Assembly: GCF_004348525.1 (NCBI RefSeq)
Contig: NZ_SMKG01000002.1
Span: 62,001-126,000, forward strand
Origin: Micromonospora sp. 15K316
GTDB taxonomy: Bacteria; Actinomycetota; Actinomycetes; Mycobacteriales; Micromonosporaceae
DNA length: 64,000 bases
Direction: 5' to 3'
Shown: one piece after another, positions 16,063-25,004 of the stretch
Numbering within the stretch: position 1 is the first letter of the stretch
Layout of the letters: each line of letters opens with the position of its first letter
Made by a program: the position numbers and the translations under genes
The notes under the pieces: model-generated
Told to the model about the DNA's origin: nothing
Database searches by the model: none
The model's input: only the letters and a program-made list of their open reading frames with translations

Positions 16063-16568
16063 GACACATCCTTAGCTCGCATGAGCGGTTTCGCGACACG
16101 GGTGCGGGGCACGCAAAAACGCCCTGCATCGAATGCTACAGCGCGTTCGGTAACAGGGGGAGACCCTAACGAGTCCCTTTCGGACAGCCATTGCCGTCAA
16201 CCGGTCAGACGGTAATCAGCTCCGCTCGAATTTCGCGCGACGCGACTCGCCCGGGCCCGCCCACCGGTCCTTCCGCATGCGTTGCGCGCCGCAGTCGCGA
16301 TGCCGCACGTGACGAGAAGACACCCAGGGGTCACACGGGCAGGCTGATGTGCGTCAGCGCACCTGACACCAGGTGGTGCGCCGGCATCGAACGAACGGGC
16401 GGCGCCCCCGGAGGCCCGGGTCGGACCTCGGTCGGCGGGCATGGCTGCCGTGCGGTTCGGCGACAACGCTCTGCGCCGCCGTGGCGCCAGCGGACCCGAC
16501 GGGTCACGGCCGCGGACCCGACGCGCGGGGGCAGCCGCACCCCAGAGTTGCGAGCATGAGGAGAACGC
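16063..16568. other. Intergenic region without recognised gene
   Basis: About 500 bases between the divergent membrane-protein and P450 genes. It should contain both promoters. No operator or RNA element stands out. Confidence 0.5.
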
Positions 16569-17780
16569 ATGTCGACCCCAGCAGCGGCACCCGACGAAAG
16601 TCGGTCCTTCCCGATCGGGCGGCAGTGCCCCTACCGGCCGTCCACCGGCTACGACGCCTTCCGCGCCGAGGGCCCGCTCTCCCGGGTACGGCTCTACGAC
16701 GGACGCGAGGTGTGGATGGTCACCGGGTACGCCGAGGCGAGGGCACTGCTCGCCGACCGCCGCGTGTCGATCAACCCCCGCCTTGACGGCTTCCCCGCGC
16801 TCAGCGCGGAGATGGCGGAGCTGGAGAGCACCGGCTACACCGACGTGCTCATCGGCGTCGACCCACCGCTGCACACCCGGCAACGCGCGATGCTGATCCC
16901 CAGCTTCTCGGTACGCCGGATGAACGCGCTGCGGCCGGCCATCCAAGACATCATCGACCAGCGCGTGGACGCGATGCTCGCCGCCGGACCGCCGGCGGAA
17001 CTCGTCGCCGACTTCGCGCTGCCAGTGCCGTCGATGGCAGTCTGTGTGCTGCTCGGTGTCCCATACGAGGACCGCGCGGCATTCGAGGGTCCGGCCCGGG
17101 GCCTCTTCGACCCCGACCCGGACCGAGCCAGCGAGGCGATGACGTCGCTGACCGAGTACTTCGGACAGCTCGTCAGGGCCAAGGAGCGCAGCCCGGGCAC
17201 GGGGCTGCTCGACGACCTCATCGCCGAGCAGGTACGCAAGGGGACACTGTCCCGCGACGAATTGGTCCTGTACGCGATGCTCATGCTGATCGCCGGACAG
17301 GACACCACCGCCAACGTCATCTCGTTGGGGACCCTGGCGCTGTTGGAGCACCCAGACCAGTTCGCCAAACTGTGCGCCGACCCGGACCTCGCCACCGGCG
17401 CGGTGGAGGAGATCATGCGCTACGTCTCACTCATCGAGGCGATTTCCCGGGTGGCGTTGGAGGACATCGACATCTCGGGCTACCACATCAAGGCGGGTGA
17501 GGGTGTGTTGATCGGCGCCGCCGCCGCCAACTTCTCGCCGGCGCTGGTGCCGACACCGGACGAGCTCGACGTGACCCGGTCGCCGCGGCACCATCTCGGC
17601 TTCGGCTTCGGCGTCCATCAGTGCATCGGGCAGAACCTCGCCCGAATCGAGCTGGAGCTGGCCTTCCGCACACTGCCCCAGCGGATGCCCAACCTGCGGC
17701 TCGCCGTGCCGGCAGATGAGATCCGCACCAGCGTCACCGGTCCAATGGAGCGGCTGACGACCCTTCCAGTGACCTGGTAA
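16569..17780 (+). CDS. Cytochrome P450 hydroxylase
   Basis: 403 residues, ATG after AGGAGA. Class I bacterial P450 without membrane anchor: I-helix AGQDTT (242-247), ExxR in EEIMRY, and heme-binding HLGFGFGVHQCIGQNLA with Cys352. The N-terminal region (VTGYAEARALLADRRVS) and the general form resemble CYP105/CYP107-type biosynthetic P450s. NcsB3 and MdpB3, P450s of the aromatic-acid branch of enediyne clusters, are the obvious functional candidates, but sugar or core oxidation is equally possible. It ends at a 19-bp-stem terminator that may mark the end of the biosynthetic core. Confidence 0.9.
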   Translation: MSTPAAAPDESRSFPIGRQCPYRPSTGYDAFRAEGPLSRVRLYDGREVWMVTGYAEARALLADRRVSINPRLDGFPALSAEMAELESTGYTDVLIGVDPPLHTRQRAMLIPSFSVRRMNALRPAIQDIIDQRVDAMLAAGPPAELVADFALPVPSMAVCVLLGVPYEDRAAFEGPARGLFDPDPDRASEAMTSLTEYFGQLVRAKERSPGTGLLDDLIAEQVRKGTLSRDELVLYAMLMLIAGQDTTANVISLGTLALLEHPDQFAKLCADPDLATGAVEEIMRYVSLIEAISRVALEDIDISGYHIKAGEGVLIGAAAANFSPALVPTPDELDVTRSPRHHLGFGFGVHQCIGQNLARIELELAFRTLPQRMPNLRLAVPADEIRTSVTGPMERLTTLPVTW

Positions 17781-17812
17781 ACCACGTCGGCCGGTCAGAT
17801 CGCAACTGACAC

Positions 17813-17854
17813 GACGCCGGTTCCGTGACAGCACCCTGTCACGGAACCGGCGTC
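17813..17854. terminator. Very strong bidirectional terminator
   Basis: Perfect 19-bp stem (17813-17831 with 17836-17854, loop CACC) between the converging P450 and TIM-barrel genes. Confidence 0.9.
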
Positions 17855-17951
17855 GCGTTGTGGCCCGGATCCGTCCGACGGTCACCGTCGGGCCGAGCGG
17901 TATGGCGGCGACCCGCCGCCCGCTTCGGCGCAGCGGGCAGCGGGTCCGAGG

Positions 17952-19088
17952 TCACCGACGAGGGCCGCCGTCCGACTCGTCCACGCGAAGCCGCGCGTAC
18001 CGCGCGGCGAGGGCGTGAAAGGACTGCTTGGGCTCCCATCGGTAGGCGGACGCCGGATCGCGGTGGTCCTCACGGATGGTCTTGACCAGCGCCATGCTCG
18101 CCACGTCGAGGTCCAAGCGCGGATCCGTGGAGTGCGGGTGGGTCGGATGAATGAACTCGCTCACCGACACACCCTGCACCCCGGCCCGGGCAAACACGTC
18201 CAGCGACCGCTGGTGGAAGGCGGCCTGGGCGGACTCGTCGCGAAGCACCCCCTCATGGACGGTCGGCTCCGGTCCCTGACGGTCGACGACGTCGAAGGAG
18301 AGAAAGGCCATCTCGGCGGCGCGCGGGTGTGTCGCCGTCCCGAACTCCGCGATCATCACCGGTTTGCCCCATCGGTGGTACCGCGCGATCTCGGTGATCT
18401 GGTCCTCATCCCGAGGCGGGTAGCCGAGCGTGTAGTAGTGCATGAGCCGAACCGTGTCGAACAGCCGCCAGTCGACATCCTCGAACGGGGCGGCGGCGTA
18501 GCTCACCTCGCCACCGAAGATCGACCGCACGGCCCGCACCGACTGGTCGAGGAACTGGTTGAGGCGTTCGTTGGCACCGACCAGGTCGACCGTGCCGGTC
18601 GACGTCAGGACATGATGCTCGGCGTCGGCGAAGATGTTCGCCATACGCTGGTGGTAGCGTTCGCCGGCGACCAGGCCCGGCGTGAAGACCAGGTGGACGC
18701 AGCCGGCGGAGAAGCTGACATCGGCCCCGTCGCGCCTCATCCCCTCGGCGAACCGCGCCGCCTCGGCCAGGTGGTCGACGATCTCGGATTGCGGCCGGTC
18801 CACGAGGCGGGGCTGCAGCCACACGTGCAGCCCGGCATCTACCGCCGCCCGCGTAGCATCCTCCAGCCGCCGCAGGTCGCTGCCGTAGACGGTGACCGAA
18901 TTGCAGTGCAACTGCCGGCGGATCGCCCCGATCTCCTCGGCCATGCGATCGTCGCTCCAGACCACCCGCGACAACTCCCCCTGGCCGGTGGCAAAGTTGG
19001 TGCCCGTGTCGTAGGCGACACCTACCGAGCGCAGGACTCTGTGCTGGGTGGTGTCGTGCGAGGTGGCGGGCTGCGAACTGCCTGTCAT
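17952..19088 (-). CDS. TIM-barrel glycosidase-like protein (family often labelled 'abortive infection protein')
   Basis: 378 residues from ATG 19088. It begins with RSVGVAYDTGTNFATG and contains IRRQLHCNSVTVYGSDLRRLEDATRAA, then MIAEFGTATH with a Glu at the end of a predicted barrel strand and VSVSEFIHPTH near the C-terminus. This pattern (GVxYD start, LHCNxV, EFG) is that of an actinobacterial glycoside-hydrolase-like barrel that databases often name abortive infection protein without evidence. No signal peptide, so probably cytoplasmic. It is convergent with the P450 and divergent from the SDR. A substrate or defence role cannot be inferred. Confidence 0.6.
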   Translation of the reverse strand: MTGSSQPATSHDTTQHRVLRSVGVAYDTGTNFATGQGELSRVVWSDDRMAEEIGAIRRQLHCNSVTVYGSDLRRLEDATRAAVDAGLHVWLQPRLVDRPQSEIVDHLAEAARFAEGMRRDGADVSFSAGCVHLVFTPGLVAGERYHQRMANIFADAEHHVLTSTGTVDLVGANERLNQFLDQSVRAVRSIFGGEVSYAAAPFEDVDWRLFDTVRLMHYYTLGYPPRDEDQITEIARYHRWGKPVMIAEFGTATHPRAAEMAFLSFDVVDRQGPEPTVHEGVLRDESAQAAFHQRSLDVFARAGVQGVSVSEFIHPTHPHSTDPRLDLDVASMALVKTIREDHRDPASAYRWEPKQSFHALAARYARLRVDESDGGPRR

Positions 19089-19341
19089 TGCGATCCCCCT
19101 GGTGAGCTGATTGCGGGTGAGCCCTTGGGCAGGTCACGTCGGATTCGCACACCCGGGCGCGGTGCCCGCCCACAGTGGGACTCCAGGACGGATCCCACGT
19201 CGCCAACCGACCTGCCCGCGCTCGACCCTCGCAATCGGCGTACCACCGGCGCATCTCCAGGCGTGCGGCCCCGCGGCGTCGTGGGCCGGGGACCGCACAT
19301 AGGAAGGTGTCCGGCGCTGCCGTCCCTGACACGCTGGGCAC

Positions 19342-20094
19342 ATGGCGGAATTCGACGGCAAGACGGTCCTGATCACTGGGGGTGGCAGCGGCATCGGCCT
19401 GGCCACCGCGCGCAGGCTGTTGGACGTCGGCGCCCGAGTGGTCATTGCAGGCCGCAGCGAGACCCGGCTGCACCGGGCGCTCGAGGCGCTCGACGCGCCC
19501 GACCGCGTCGCCGCCGTACCGGTCGACGTGTCGGTGCGCGCGGACATCGACCGGTTGATGACCGTGGTGGAACATCGCGTCGGCCGTCTGCACGGGGTAT
19601 TCGCCAATGCCGGCATCGCGCGGTTCAACCCATGCGCGGCGGTAACCGATGAGGAGTACGCCGACCTCCTCGACACCAACCTCCGGGGGGTCTTCTACAC
19701 GATCCAGAAGGCGCTGCCACTGCTAGTCGACGGCGCGGCGGTGGTGGTGAACGGGAGCTGGCTGGTGCACCGCGGCCTGGCGACGACTCCCCTGTACGCG
19801 GCCGGCAAGGCGGCCGTCGTGAACCTCGCCCGTTCCCTCGCCGCCGATCTCGGCGCCCGCAGTACCCGGATCAACGCAGTGAGCCCCGGCTACATCGTGA
19901 CGGATATGTTCCTCGGCATCGCCGACAACGAGGAGGCCCAGGAGGCAGCGCGCTGCCAGGTCCCTCTGGGACGGTTAGGCCGCCCGGAGGACGTGGCGGA
20001 GGCGGTGATCTTCCTGCTCTCGGACCGATCGTCCTACATCACCGGTCAGGAGCTGCTCGTCGACGGTGGCCTGATCACATCAGTGCCGAAGTGA
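19342..20094 (+). CDS. Short-chain dehydrogenase/reductase
   Basis: 250 residues, classical SDR. Rossmann motif TGGGSGIG at about 11-18, NAG at the end of strand 4, catalytic Tyr and Lys in YAAGK, PG..T after it (SPGYIVTDMF), and the C-terminal DGG. The catalytic Ser lies in VVVNGSW. NAD versus NADP preference is not clear; the Arg in GRSETR after strand 2 suggests NADPH. No good ribosome binding site precedes the ATG. It may reduce a cluster intermediate (sugar or polyketide) or be unrelated; the divergent TIM-barrel gene gives no clue. Confidence 0.85.
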   Translation: MAEFDGKTVLITGGGSGIGLATARRLLDVGARVVIAGRSETRLHRALEALDAPDRVAAVPVDVSVRADIDRLMTVVEHRVGRLHGVFANAGIARFNPCAAVTDEEYADLLDTNLRGVFYTIQKALPLLVDGAAVVVNGSWLVHRGLATTPLYAAGKAAVVNLARSLAADLGARSTRINAVSPGYIVTDMFLGIADNEEAQEAARCQVPLGRLGRPEDVAEAVIFLLSDRSSYITGQELLVDGGLITSVPK

Positions 20095-20183
20095 TGCCTG
20101 GTGACGGGTCCTACGGGATCCAGGTCACCCGCGCCGGCCGGGTCGGCGTATCCCAGGCGTGGTGGGCCCGGTACCCCACGCAG

Positions 20184-20235
20184 GGCGGGCACCACGCGAT
20201 CCCCTCGGGGTGTGGTCGATCGCGTGGTGCCCGCC
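20184..20235. terminator. Bidirectional terminator
   Basis: Perfect 17-bp outer stem (20184-20200 with 20219-20235) enclosing a smaller CCCCTCGGGG hairpin, between the converging SDR and DUF1579 genes. Confidence 0.85.
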
Positions 20236-20249
20236 TCGCCGCCTTACGG

Positions 20250-20741
20250 TCAGGAGACCTTGGTCAGCGTGGCGTGCATGAACGGCACCCAGTTGCCGTC
20301 CGGCGCCGGGAAGTCGCAGTCGTAGCTGACGGACCCGTCGTTGTTGAGCTTGCGGACGTACTTCGCCGGGCCAACCAGGACGAGCTTGTCGTCCTCGAAG
20401 TCGCCGGTGTAGCGGCTCTGCTCCTCGTTGAAGGGCCCGAAGCTGCTGAAGTAGTGCGAGCGGAACTTCTGGGTCTCGGGATCGAAGTCAAAAAACTCGT
20501 AGCCGACGTCCGGCATCTTGCCGGCCGGACCCATGTCAATCGCGCAGTTCCAGCGGTGAACCAGGAAGAAGCCCCCTTCGAGCCACTCAAAGGTCTCCGT
20601 GCCCGAGAGCGCAGCCGCGGGGCCCATCGGACCGGCCTCCGTCTTGCCGCCGAGCTTCCAAGTTCCGACGAGGAAGTCGAGGCGGCGCAGCTCCGGAGAC
20701 GGCTGCGGCGGCGGGGGCATCTGCTGGGTGTTGTCGGACAT
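20250..20741 (-). CDS. DUF1579 family protein
   Basis: 163 residues from ATG 20741, preceded by AGAAGGAGCAAAG; the longer frame upstream is not coding-like. After a Pro-rich start, LRRLDFLVGTWKLGGKTEAGP is the typical opening of DUF1579 proteins, small lipocalin-like beta-barrels of unknown function, and EWLEGGFFLVHRW and FDPETQKF also fit. No signal peptide. Often found as single genes in actinobacteria; no operon partner here. Confidence 0.75.
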   Translation of the reverse strand: MSDNTQQMPPPPQPSPELRRLDFLVGTWKLGGKTEAGPMGPAAALSGTETFEWLEGGFFLVHRWNCAIDMGPAGKMPDVGYEFFDFDPETQKFRSHYFSSFGPFNEEQSRYTGDFEDDKLVLVGPAKYVRKLNNDGSVSYDCDFPAPDGNWVPFMHATLTKVS

Positions 20742-21063
20742 CTTTGCTCCTTCTAGCTGTTCCGGTTGCCGGAAGTCAGTGCCTGTGGCGCGTCGAACCG
20801 AGGTTCGGTGGCTGTCCATACGCGCCGGACCACGAAGGCGCCGCCCGCAGTCGTCGGCGGAGCCGCCAACGGCAGGTGCGATGGATCCATCGCCCGGCGC
20901 GACAGCCACGTCTCTTATGACGCGGCCGCTGCGGGCAACTCATCGGCCTCACCGCCGAGCCGCTCGGAGCTACGCCAACCATGACCTTACGGTTGATGGT
21001 CGATCATCCGGATGGACTATGGCAGGCCGGCCGTCGGATGCCGACGCGCCAACCGAAACAGAC
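20742..21063. other. Intergenic region without recognised gene
   Basis: About 320 bases upstream of the DUF1579 gene and downstream of the methyltransferase terminator. No coding frame with a plausible start and codon use was found. Confidence 0.5.
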
Positions 21064-21104
21064 GGGCGTGCGGCGCTCTCGGCAGAGCTGGGGACCGCAC
21101 GCCC
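21064..21104 (-). terminator. Terminator of the methyltransferase gene
   Basis: Perfect 10-bp stem GGGCGTGCGG (21064-21073) with CCGCACGCCC (21095-21104), 21 bases after the stop of the minus-strand gene. Confidence 0.7.
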
Positions 21105-21124
21105 GGTGGGAAACGGCTTAAAGA

Positions 21125-22012
21125 TCAGAGGTATGGCTTGCGCGCGGCGATGATCGCGTAGCCGATGTCGGCGCTCCAGGCGAAATAGTCCCGGTACGAC
21201 TGCTTGAGTTGGTGCACCGTGTCCTCGCCGAACCGGGCGGTCAGCTCGCCGTGCAGCTCATCGGCACGATCCAGATAGCGCAGCCCCATGCCGTACACCC
21301 GCGGCCCGCACTGGGTGTACTCCTCCACCTCGAGCCCTGCCTCCCGCAGCCGCGAGATCCACTCCGGCACGGACAGCAGCTGGCCGATCTGGAAGGCCGC
21401 CATGAACTCGGCAGCCCGGTCCGCGCTCACGTGCGCCTCTCGGGTGCAGTCCGCGATGGCCAGCCGACCGCCGGGACGCAGGACGCGGAGGAACTCGGCG
21501 AGCGGTGCCGCCAGGTCACCGGCGTGCATGAGCGATTCGATCGCCACGACCGCGTCGAACGACCTGTCGGGAAAGGCGAGATCGTGGTAGTCGCCGTGCG
21601 CGAACGCGACGCGGGTGGCTGCCTCGCTGTGCTCACGGCGGCGCTGCGCCTCCACCGCCTGGACGGGGCTGATGGTGACGCCGGTGACCCGGACCGCATA
21701 CTCCTCCGCCAGTTGCACCGCGGGCGCGCCGACACCACAGCCGGCATCAAGGACTTCCTCATCCGGCCGCAGGTTGATCGCCTCGGCAACCTTCCGGGTG
21801 ATCCGCTTGGCCGCCTCGATCACCGGGGTGGCGTCGCGGTCGTCGTACCAGTAGGGCAGGTGCTCCTGGCCGTCGATGAACAGCTGCGACAGCGCCGCTG
21901 TCTCGTCGTACATCCGGCCGATGTCTTCCCTGGTGGGTGTCGTCGCGTCCATCGCCCCTCGCTCGGTGTCGTCGCCGCAGACTGATCGCGACACCACCCT
22001 CGCATCCGCCAT
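21125..22012 (-). CDS. Class I SAM-dependent methyltransferase (RebM-like)
   Basis: 295 residues if ATG 22012 is used, which has GAGGTGAG seven bases upstream; ATG 21952 (20 residues shorter) is the alternative. SAM-binding motif VLDAGCGVGAPA, then GVTISPVQ and DAVVAIESLMHAGD; the layout is that of the UbiE/RebM group that methylates sugar hydroxyls, amines or isoprenoid-like acceptors. The DMHP-type entrance FIDGQEHLPYWYDDRD suits small-molecule substrates. It could tailor a deoxysugar or aromatic unit of the cluster, but lies 3 kb beyond the P450 terminator. It is divergent from the sigma-factor gene. Confidence 0.8.
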   Translation of the reverse strand: MADARVVSRSVCGDDTERGAMDATTPTREDIGRMYDETAALSQLFIDGQEHLPYWYDDRDATPVIEAAKRITRKVAEAINLRPDEEVLDAGCGVGAPAVQLAEEYAVRVTGVTISPVQAVEAQRRREHSEAATRVAFAHGDYHDLAFPDRSFDAVVAIESLMHAGDLAAPLAEFLRVLRPGGRLAIADCTREAHVSADRAAEFMAAFQIGQLLSVPEWISRLREAGLEVEEYTQCGPRVYGMGLRYLDRADELHGELTARFGEDTVHQLKQSYRDYFAWSADIGYAIIAARKPYL

Positions 22013-22140
22013 CGGCGCGCTCACCTCTGGAATTGCCCGGTCCGTCACGATCGCGTCACGCGTGTCAGGCGGGTCCGGAGGGCGCGGTCGGTATAGTGAG
22101 ACGTGCATATTTGTTCCACGAGCGGCTGAAAGAGGAATAG

Positions 22141-23190
22141 ATGGCGAACCTTGGCGCGAATGCGTCGCAACACGACGCCGAGCAGACGACCGCCATCACC
22201 ATCGACGAGGACAATTTCGCGGCTCTCGCCGACCGGCACCGCCGCGAGTTGCAGGTCCACTGCTATCGGATGCTGGGGTCCTTCGAGGACGCGGAGGACC
22301 TTGTCCAGGAGACCTACCTGCGGGCGTGGCGCAAGCGGGAGACGTTCGAGGGGCGATCGACCGCCCGGTCCTGGCTGTACCGCATCGCGACGAACGCCTG
22401 TCTGGACTTCCTGCGGCGCAACGCCCGCGTTCCGGTCCCGCACCGGCAGGCGGCGCTGGGAGCGGGGCCGACCACGCCGCCGCCGGCGACGGACGAGGTG
22501 CCCTGGCTCCAGCCCTACCCCGACTATCTGCTCGACCCCGTGGCGCCTCCCGACAGCCAGCCGGATTCACAGATCATGGCGCGTGAGTCGATCGAGCTGG
22601 CGTTCCTCGTGGCGATCCAGCACCTGCCGCCCCAGCAGCGGGCGGTGCTGATCCTGCGCGACGTGCTCGGTTGGTCGGCGAACGAGACTGCCACGATGCT
22701 GGACATCAGCCTTGCCTCCGCCAACAGCGCCCTGCAGCGGGCGCGCGCCACGCTGAAGGATCGGTTGCCTCCTCGCCCCATCGACTGGGGTCCGACGGCG
22801 GATCCGGCCGAGGCCGAGCGTGCCCTCGTGCAGCGGTGCATCGAGGCGCTGGAGAAAGCCGACGCGGCGAACTTCGCGAAGCTCCTCCGCGAGGACGTAC
22901 GAGTGACGATGCCGCCAGACTCGTTCTGGATCATCGGTCGGGAGACGTTCGTCGCCGGCCTCGTCGCGCAGTTCGACCCGACCTCACCGGCATACTTCGG
23001 CGAATGGAAGGCGCTCGGAACGCACGCGAACATGCAGCCCGCTGTCGCGGGGTACGTCCGCCGGCCGGGCGAGTCGTTGTATCGACCGCAGGTGCTCAAC
23101 GTCTTCCGTATCGAAGACGGCATGATCGCGGAGATCACGGCGTTCTCTCCGGAGGTCTTCCCGACGTTCGACCTGCCCGCCTCCCTGTGA
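22141..23190 (+). CDS. ECF sigma factor, SigX5/SigG type with SnoaL-like C-terminus
   Basis: 349 residues, ATG after AAAGAGGAATAG. Region 2 (residues about 20-90: FAALADRHRRELQVHCYRML ... EDLVQETYLRAW) and region 4 (about 155-205: LPPQQRAVLILRDVLGWS) are intact. They are followed by a ~130-residue SnoaL/NTF2-like domain (AERALVQRCIEALEKADAANFAKLL). This combination is the SigX5/SigG-like ECF group, in which the extra domain replaces a classical anti-sigma factor. Members are often found near YCII or AhpD-like genes, both of which occur 2-4 kb downstream. A TATAGT at 22091-22096 may be its -10 element, without a good -35. Confidence 0.85.
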   Translation: MANLGANASQHDAEQTTAITIDEDNFAALADRHRRELQVHCYRMLGSFEDAEDLVQETYLRAWRKRETFEGRSTARSWLYRIATNACLDFLRRNARVPVPHRQAALGAGPTTPPPATDEVPWLQPYPDYLLDPVAPPDSQPDSQIMARESIELAFLVAIQHLPPQQRAVLILRDVLGWSANETATMLDISLASANSALQRARATLKDRLPPRPIDWGPTADPAEAERALVQRCIEALEKADAANFAKLLREDVRVTMPPDSFWIIGRETFVAGLVAQFDPTSPAYFGEWKALGTHANMQPAVAGYVRRPGESLYRPQVLNVFRIEDGMIAEITAFSPEVFPTFDLPASL

Positions 23191-23193
23191 AGT

Positions 23194-23231
23194 CCCCGAG
23201 GGGCGCCCGCGTGGACGGGTGCCCCTCGGGA
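23194..23231. terminator. Bidirectional terminator
   Basis: Stem of about 14 bp with one G-T pair (CCGAGGGGC..CCCG with CGGG..GCCCCTCGG) between the converging sigma-factor and O-methyltransferase genes. Confidence 0.75.
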
Positions 23232-23238
23232 CCTACCG

Positions 23239-23931
23239 TCACCGTTTCCTGGCGATGGTGAGCCCATCGGCGACCGGGAGCATGACCACCTCCAGCCGGT
23301 CGTCCGCGGCCACAGCCGCGTTGACCTCGCGCATCACCCCGGCACACTTTCGCCGCAACGAGTCGCCGGCCAGGTCCGGCGCGGTCACGAAGCCGTCGAG
23401 CAGCACATTGTCCAGCAGCAGCAGACCACCGGGGCGAAGTAGCGGAACCGCGAGGTCGTAGTACGTCGGGTAGTTCAGCTTATCGGCGTCGACGAAGACG
23501 ATGTCGACGACCTGCTCCTCAGGCAACGCCCGAAGGGTCCGCGCGGCCGGGCCGAGCCGGAAGTCGATGCGGTCGGCGACGCCCGCCCCCTGCCAGTGCG
23601 CGCGAGCGACGGCAAGCCAGCGGTCGCTGTTGTCACAGGTGATCACCTTGCCGTCCGCGGACAGGCCGCGTGCGAAGGCCAGGGCTGACAGCCCGGTGAG
23701 GGTGCCGATGTCGATCACGGTACGGGCGCCGGCGATCCGGGTCAGCAGGGTCAACAGCGCGAGCTGCTCCGCCGGCACCATCATCCCCGCCACCTCGCCG
23801 AGTCCCTCGGTGGCGGCGATCAGACCGCGCACGGCCGGATCGGGCGGCGTCGTCGACGCGAGCAAATACTCCCGTAGCATCTGATTGACAGGCACATGCT
23901 TGGCGATTCCGCCACCCGCCGCCCCGCTCAT
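23239..23931 (-). CDS. Catechol/caffeoyl-CoA type O-methyltransferase
   Basis: 230 residues from ATG 23931. Metal-dependent class I O-methyltransferase: MMVPAEQLALLTLL before the SAM fold, VIDIGTLTGLSALAFA (SAM loop), VDIVFVDADKLNYPTYY with the metal-binding Asp, and GGLLLLDNVLLDG with the second Asp-Asn pair. Family members methylate vicinal hydroxyls of catechols. An aromatic unit hydroxylated by the flavin monooxygenase or the P450 would be a fitting substrate, but it is equally common as a stand-alone gene. No RBS of note; the upstream region (23932-24158) has no other gene. Confidence 0.85.
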   Translation of the reverse strand: MSGAAGGGIAKHVPVNQMLREYLLASTTPPDPAVRGLIAATEGLGEVAGMMVPAEQLALLTLLTRIAGARTVIDIGTLTGLSALAFARGLSADGKVITCDNSDRWLAVARAHWQGAGVADRIDFRLGPAARTLRALPEEQVVDIVFVDADKLNYPTYYDLAVPLLRPGGLLLLDNVLLDGFVTAPDLAGDSLRRKCAGVMREVNAAVAADDRLEVVMLPVADGLTIARKR

Positions 23932-24158
23932 ACGTTCGCCCTCCCACCTCGATCCGCCCTACCGACGGCGCCGACCGGTGCGCTCGGGCCGTGGGGCGGG
24001 CCAGCCTGATCGTCTACGGGATGTCCCGCTAGCCGCATCCTCGACAGTGCGCTGCTCGCGGGCCGGTAGGACGACCTCGCACGCAGGAGGAAGAGATCGG
24101 CACGCCCCCCATGCGAGCCTGGCCGCAGGGTACGGATCACAACCAGCCGGGAGCGCAA

Positions 24159-24932
24159 ATGCGGGCAATGTGGAAGGGCGCGATCTCCTTCGGCCTCGTG
24201 TCGATCGCCGTCAAGCTGTATGCCGCCACCGAGGAGAAGACCGTCCGGTTTCGTCAGGTGCACCGTGATGACAACGGCCGGATCGGCCTACGACGTTTCT
24301 GCGACGACTGCGGCGGCGAAGTGGCTTACGAGGACGTCGCCAAAGCGTACGAGCTCGACGACGGGCGTGTGATCGCTATCAGTGACGAGGACCTGGCCGG
24401 TTTGCCGCCGCCGCCGATGCGCACCATCGAGGTGCTCAAGTTCGTCCGCACCGAGGACGTTGATCCCATTCTCTACAACCGGACGTACTTCCTGGAACCG
24501 GACGACGTCGCCATCCTGCCGTACACGTTGCTGCGCGACGCGCTGCGCGACAGCAGTCGGGTCGCGATCGCCAAGGTAGCGCTTCGTCAGGTGGAGCGGC
24601 TGGCAGCGATTCGGGTACGCCACGACATGCTCCTGCTGCACACGATGATGTGGCCGGACGAGCTCAGGGAACCGGAGTTCCCCTTCCTCGACACCCCATT
24701 GACGGTGCCGGCTTCGGAATTGGCCCGGACCACCTCCCTCCTCGACGCGATGACCGAGCGATTCGATGCCAACGGTCTTCGGGACGAGTTCCGCGCTGCC
24801 CTACTGGCGCTGATCGCGACCAAGGCCGCCGCCGCACGGGATGGTGGGGCGGCCACGACGGACGTGACACCGAACGACGCGGCAGACTCTCGCGACGCGC
24901 AGCAACGCGGACAAGTCGCGAAGACAGCGTAA
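24159..24932 (+). CDS. ku: Ku protein, non-homologous end joining
   Basis: 257 residues from ATG 24159 (GGGAG upstream; the longer frame from 24111 has no support). The opening MRAMWKGAISFGLVSIAVKLY is typical of bacterial Ku, as are the segment RFCDDCGG and the long beta-barrel core to about residue 240. The C-terminal tail is short and not Lys-rich, as in the compact actinobacterial Ku type. Ku is a homodimer that threads onto DNA ends and recruits LigD; no ligD lies in the window. Genes on both sides run away from or into it, so it is probably monocistronic. Confidence 0.9.
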   Translation: MRAMWKGAISFGLVSIAVKLYAATEEKTVRFRQVHRDDNGRIGLRRFCDDCGGEVAYEDVAKAYELDDGRVIAISDEDLAGLPPPPMRTIEVLKFVRTEDVDPILYNRTYFLEPDDVAILPYTLLRDALRDSSRVAIAKVALRQVERLAAIRVRHDMLLLHTMMWPDELREPEFPFLDTPLTVPASELARTTSLLDAMTERFDANGLRDEFRAALLALIATKAAAARDGGAATTDVTPNDAADSRDAQQRGQVAKTA

Positions 24933-25004
24933 GCGGCACGATGCACGGGACACCACAGGCAGCGTCGGGAGGGCATCGCCGCCACTGTCGGTCCCGTGCT
25001 CCGA

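Noticed and set aside
18015-19652. Plus-strand frame of 545 codons and minus-strand frame 18406-19593
   Set aside because: Both are shadows of the TIM-barrel and SDR genes.
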